Source: Sphingomonas panacisoli
GTDB taxonomy: Bacteria > Pseudomonadota > Alphaproteobacteria > Sphingomonadales > Sphingomonadaceae
Length of the DNA stretch: 64,000 bases
Reading direction: 5' to 3'
Assembly (NCBI RefSeq): GCF_007859635.1
Contig: NZ_CP042306.1
Span: 2,170,001 to 2,234,000 of the forward strand
Below, piece by piece: positions 62,054-64,000 of this stretch. Under the pieces are notes generated by a model, which was not told where the DNA came from, did not search any database, and was given only the letters and a program-made list of their open reading frames with translations. Numbering within the stretch: the first letter of the stretch is position 1; the number at the start of each line of letters is the position of its first letter. The translations under genes and the position numbers were made by a program.

Positions 62054-62139
62054 GCCAGCCCTCCCTGATTGCGCCGATGGTCACCCGATCGGACCGCGCG
62101 GTCAAGACGGCGGCGCACGAGAACGCTAATGATTGCGCG

Positions 62140-62640
62140 ATGACGCTCAAACGATCCTTCGCGCCCGTCGTCGATGCCCATACGCGGCTGCTGATCTGCG
62201 GCAGTTTGCCGGGCGACCGCAGCTTGGCGGCGGGGCGGTATTATGCGCACCCGCAGAACCAGTTCTGGCGGTTGCTGTCACCGGTCGCGGCCGTGGACTT
62301 GGCGGCGCTGGAGTATGAGCAGCGGCTCGCGGCGATGCGCGCGGCGCGGATCGGACTGTGGGACGTCGTCTCCAGCGCTATGCGACCGGGGAGCCGCGAC
62401 GCGGCGATCCGCGATCACACCGCCAACGATCTGCCCGCGCTCGCGGCGGGTCTCCCCGATCTCCGCGCGATCGCATTCAATGGCGGCACCGCCTATCGGC
62501 TCGGAATACGCCAGATGGCGGGCATCGATCGCTACGCCTTGATCGCCCTGCCCTCGAGCAGCCCGCTCCATACCGTCGGCGTAGCGGCCAAGCAGGCGGC
62601 GTGGTCTGCCCTGCGGTCGGTGCTCACTTCTGCCCCTTGA
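62140..62640 (+). CDS. DNA-deoxyinosine glycosylase (uracil-DNA glycosylase superfamily)
   Basis: This 166-residue protein of the hypoxanthine-DNA glycosylase/Mug-like branch of the UDG superfamily carries the motif ICGSLPGDRSLAAGRYYAHP, a signature of the family, followed by NQFWRLL and, near the C-terminus, LPSSSPLHTVG, the DNA-intercalating loop. It removes deaminated bases in repair. The start at 62140 lies within 90 nt of the oppositely transcribed lipoprotein. Its 3' end overlaps a minus-strand 48-residue gene by 17 nt. Confidence 0.85.
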   Translation: MTLKRSFAPVVDAHTRLLICGSLPGDRSLAAGRYYAHPQNQFWRLLSPVAAVDLAALEYEQRLAAMRAARIGLWDVVSSAMRPGSRDAAIRDHTANDLPALAAGLPDLRAIAFNGGTAYRLGIRQMAGIDRYALIALPSSSPLHTVGVAAKQAAWSALRSVLTSAP

Positions 62641-62770
62641 GCGCCTTGTACACTTCGCGCGGGCCCGCCGACAGCGACGCGGCGATGATGAACCCCGCCG
62701 CGAGCGGCAGGATCGCGACGAACAGGATCGGGTTCGACGGCCAGACTTTTTTCGGCGGATCGGGATACAT
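62624..62770 (-). CDS. Small single-pass membrane protein (48 residues)
   Basis: The frame encodes MYPDPPKKVWPSNPILFVAI then a helix LPLAAGFIIAASLS and a charged end PREVYKALKGQK. A GGGGA ribosome binding site precedes the ATG. No family is recognised. It converges on the glycosylase gene and overlaps its end by 17 nt. Divergent from the polymerase gene with about 60 nt between the starts. Confidence 0.55.
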   Translation of the reverse strand: MYPDPPKKVWPSNPILFVAILPLAAGFIIAASLSAGPREVYKALKGQK

Positions 62771-62830
62771 GCCGTCCCCTTAGCATAAGAACTGTCGGAC
62801 TCGGCAATGTTCCGCTAATGTTCCGTCGCC

Positions 62831-64000
62831 ATGCCCGAGTCTCCCACCCTCGACCGAACCTCGAACAGTGCGCTGCTGACGCTCCCGTCGCGACCGCTGC
62901 GGTGGCTGTTCCTCGACCTCAATTCCTATTTCGCCAGCGTCGAGCAGCAGCTCGATCCCACATTGCGCGGCAAACCGGTGATCGTCGCGCCGGTCGGGTC
63001 CGACACCACTGTCGCGATCGCCGCGTCGGTCGAGGCGAAGCGCTACGGCATCTCGACCGGCACCCCCGTCTGGGAAGCCAAGAACCTGTGCCGCGACCTG
63101 ATGATCGCGCCCGCCCAGCACCAACGCTACGTCGAGTTCCACGACGCGATCATCGCGGAGATCTGGAAGCACATCCCCGTCACGCGCGTCTGCTCGATCG
63201 ACGAAGTCGCATGCCGCCTGCTCGACAACGAAAATGACCGCGACGCCGCAATCGCCCTCGCCCGCCGCATCAAGGCCGGCATCCTGAGCAATGTCGGCGA
63301 ATGCCTGACCTCGTCGGTCGGGATCGCGCCCAACCGGCTGCTGGCGAAGCTCGCGTCCGATATGCAGAAGCCCGACGGGCTTGTCGTCCTAGACGCCACC
63401 GAGCTGCCGCAGCGGCTCTACGACCTCAAGCTGCGCGACATTGCCGGGATCGGCGCGAACATGGAGCGGCGGCTGGCGCGCGACGGGGTCAACGACATTC
63501 GCGACTTGTGCGAGCGCCGCCCGCGCGACGCCGGCAGCGCTTGGGGCGGCGTCAACGGCGATCGGCTATGGTACCTTCTCCACGGCGTAGACCTGCCCGA
63601 CAAACCGACACAGACGCGCTCGATCGGGCACAGCCACGTCCTTTCACCCAACAAACGCGGGCTCGAACCGGTCCGCCTCACCGCCCGCCGCCTCGCGCTC
63701 AAGGCCGCCAGCCGGTTGCGGCGCAAGGGCTATGTCAGCCGGCTGCTGGTGCTCCACGTGCGCTTCGAGGCGGACAAGGCGGTCTGGCAATGCAGCCGCA
63801 AGCTCGAAGCGACGCAGGACAGCTTCAAGGTGCTCGCCGCGCTCGACTCGCTGTTCCCGCGGCTTGCCGAGGAAGGCCGCGCGCGCCACGGCAGCTTGCG
63901 CGTCCGTATGGTGGGCGTGACGCTCAACGAAGTCGTTCCGGTTGCCGGCGAGCAGGGATCGCTGTTCGCGCATCTCGACCCCAACGACCCGCTGGCGCGC
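62831..64000 (+). CDS. Y-family DNA polymerase (DinB/UmuC superfamily), 3' truncated by window end
   Basis: The open part has 390 residues. After a short leader comes LRWLFLDLNSYFASVEQQLD with the first metal-binding Asp, then APVGSDTTVAIAASVEAKRY, and the catalytic CSIDEVACRLLD (SIDE motif). The little-finger/helix-hairpin region includes IAGIGANMERRLARDGV and SIGHSHVLSPNKRG. Such polymerases carry out translesion synthesis. Subtype (DinB rather than an ImuB-like non-catalytic form) is supported by the intact Asp and Asp-Glu residues. The C-terminus and stop lie beyond the window. Confidence 0.9.
   Translation, partial: MPESPTLDRTSNSALLTLPSRPLRWLFLDLNSYFASVEQQLDPTLRGKPVIVAPVGSDTTVAIAASVEAKRYGISTGTPVWEAKNLCRDLMIAPAQHQRYVEFHDAIIAEIWKHIPVTRVCSIDEVACRLLDNENDRDAAIALARRIKAGILSNVGECLTSSVGIAPNRLLAKLASDMQKPDGLVVLDATELPQRLYDLKLRDIAGIGANMERRLARDGVNDIRDLCERRPRDAGSAWGGVNGDRLWYLLHGVDLPDKPTQTRSIGHSHVLSPNKRGLEPVRLTARRLALKAASRLRRKGYVSRLLVLHVRFEADKAVWQCSRKLEATQDSFKVLAALDSLFPRLAEEGRARHGSLRVRMVGVTLNEVVPVAGEQGSLFAHLDPNDPLAR

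Noticed and set aside
1..64000. tRNA, rRNA, CRISPR, prophage or insertion sequence
   Set aside because: No cloverleaf, spaced direct repeat array, integrase or transposase was recognised on reading both strands; a tRNA or Rfam scan was not possible here.

Overview
The window reads as a chromosome segment of a high-GC alphaproteobacterium of the sphingomonad group (Sphingomonas or a close relative). The evidence is a serine palmitoyltransferase gene next to a dedicated acyl carrier protein and a CerR-like reductase, a PhyR/NepR/EcfG general stress locus, the Sphingomonadales-style order dgt / argS / SPOR / nagZ / scpAB / tatABC, and a complete alphaproteobacterial dcw cluster. No rRNA, tRNA, CRISPR array, prophage or insertion sequence was seen. 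The content is core chromosome decorated with short palindromic repeats.

Layout. 1-3.6 kb: the end of rpmA, a GNAT acetyltransferase, a TetR regulator, obgE, a YciI-like protein and a secreted SnoaL-like protein. 3.6-7.2 kb: proB, then cerR-like, acp and spt genes for ceramide backbone synthesis. 7.3-11.7 kb: a hybrid histidine kinase broken by a 1-nt frameshift, then lptF-lptG for LPS export. 11.8-14.6 kb: a fatty acid desaturase, a GIY-YIG nuclease framed by a perfect 28-bp inverted repeat, and a large GNAT-fold protein that could be the missing ceramide N-acyltransferase. 14.6-22 kb: small secreted and envelope proteins, xthA, erpA, an M23 peptidase, bcp and glnE (whose true N-terminus appears frameshifted). 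22-26.3 kb: the general stress response locus. It holds a small NepR-like protein, ecfG, a 54-residue membrane protein, phyR, nepR and a PhyP-like kinase, followed by a candidate EcfG-driven small RNA with C-rich loops.

26.3-37 kb (minus strand): dgt, a DUF1800/DUF1501 pair, argS, a SPOR protein, nagZ, scpA-scpB and tatA-tatB-tatC. 37-57.6 kb (minus strand): the division and wall cluster mraZ-rsmH-ftsL-ftsI-murE-murF-mraY-murD-ftsW-murG-murC-murB-ddl-ftsQ-ftsA-ftsZ. It is almost entirely coupled by 4-nt overlaps, has four phased MraZ boxes upstream, and a TPR/SPOR protein follows ftsZ. 57.9-64 kb: a small membrane protein, cysteine synthase, an amidohydrolase, a lipoprotein, a Mug-like DNA glycosylase, a 48-residue membrane protein and the start of a Y-family DNA polymerase that runs off the window.

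The most interesting unexplained signal is at 26149-26280. A consensus EcfG promoter (GGAAC-N16-CGTT) fires into a region of about 100 nt containing two perfect hairpins with cytosine-rich loops and no ORF, directly beside the stress-response genes. It resembles the C-loop stress sRNA class exemplified by Caulobacter GsrN. Other observations are the two probable indels, the repeat-framed GIY-YIG gene, a possible second NepR and several long palindromic repeat pairs.
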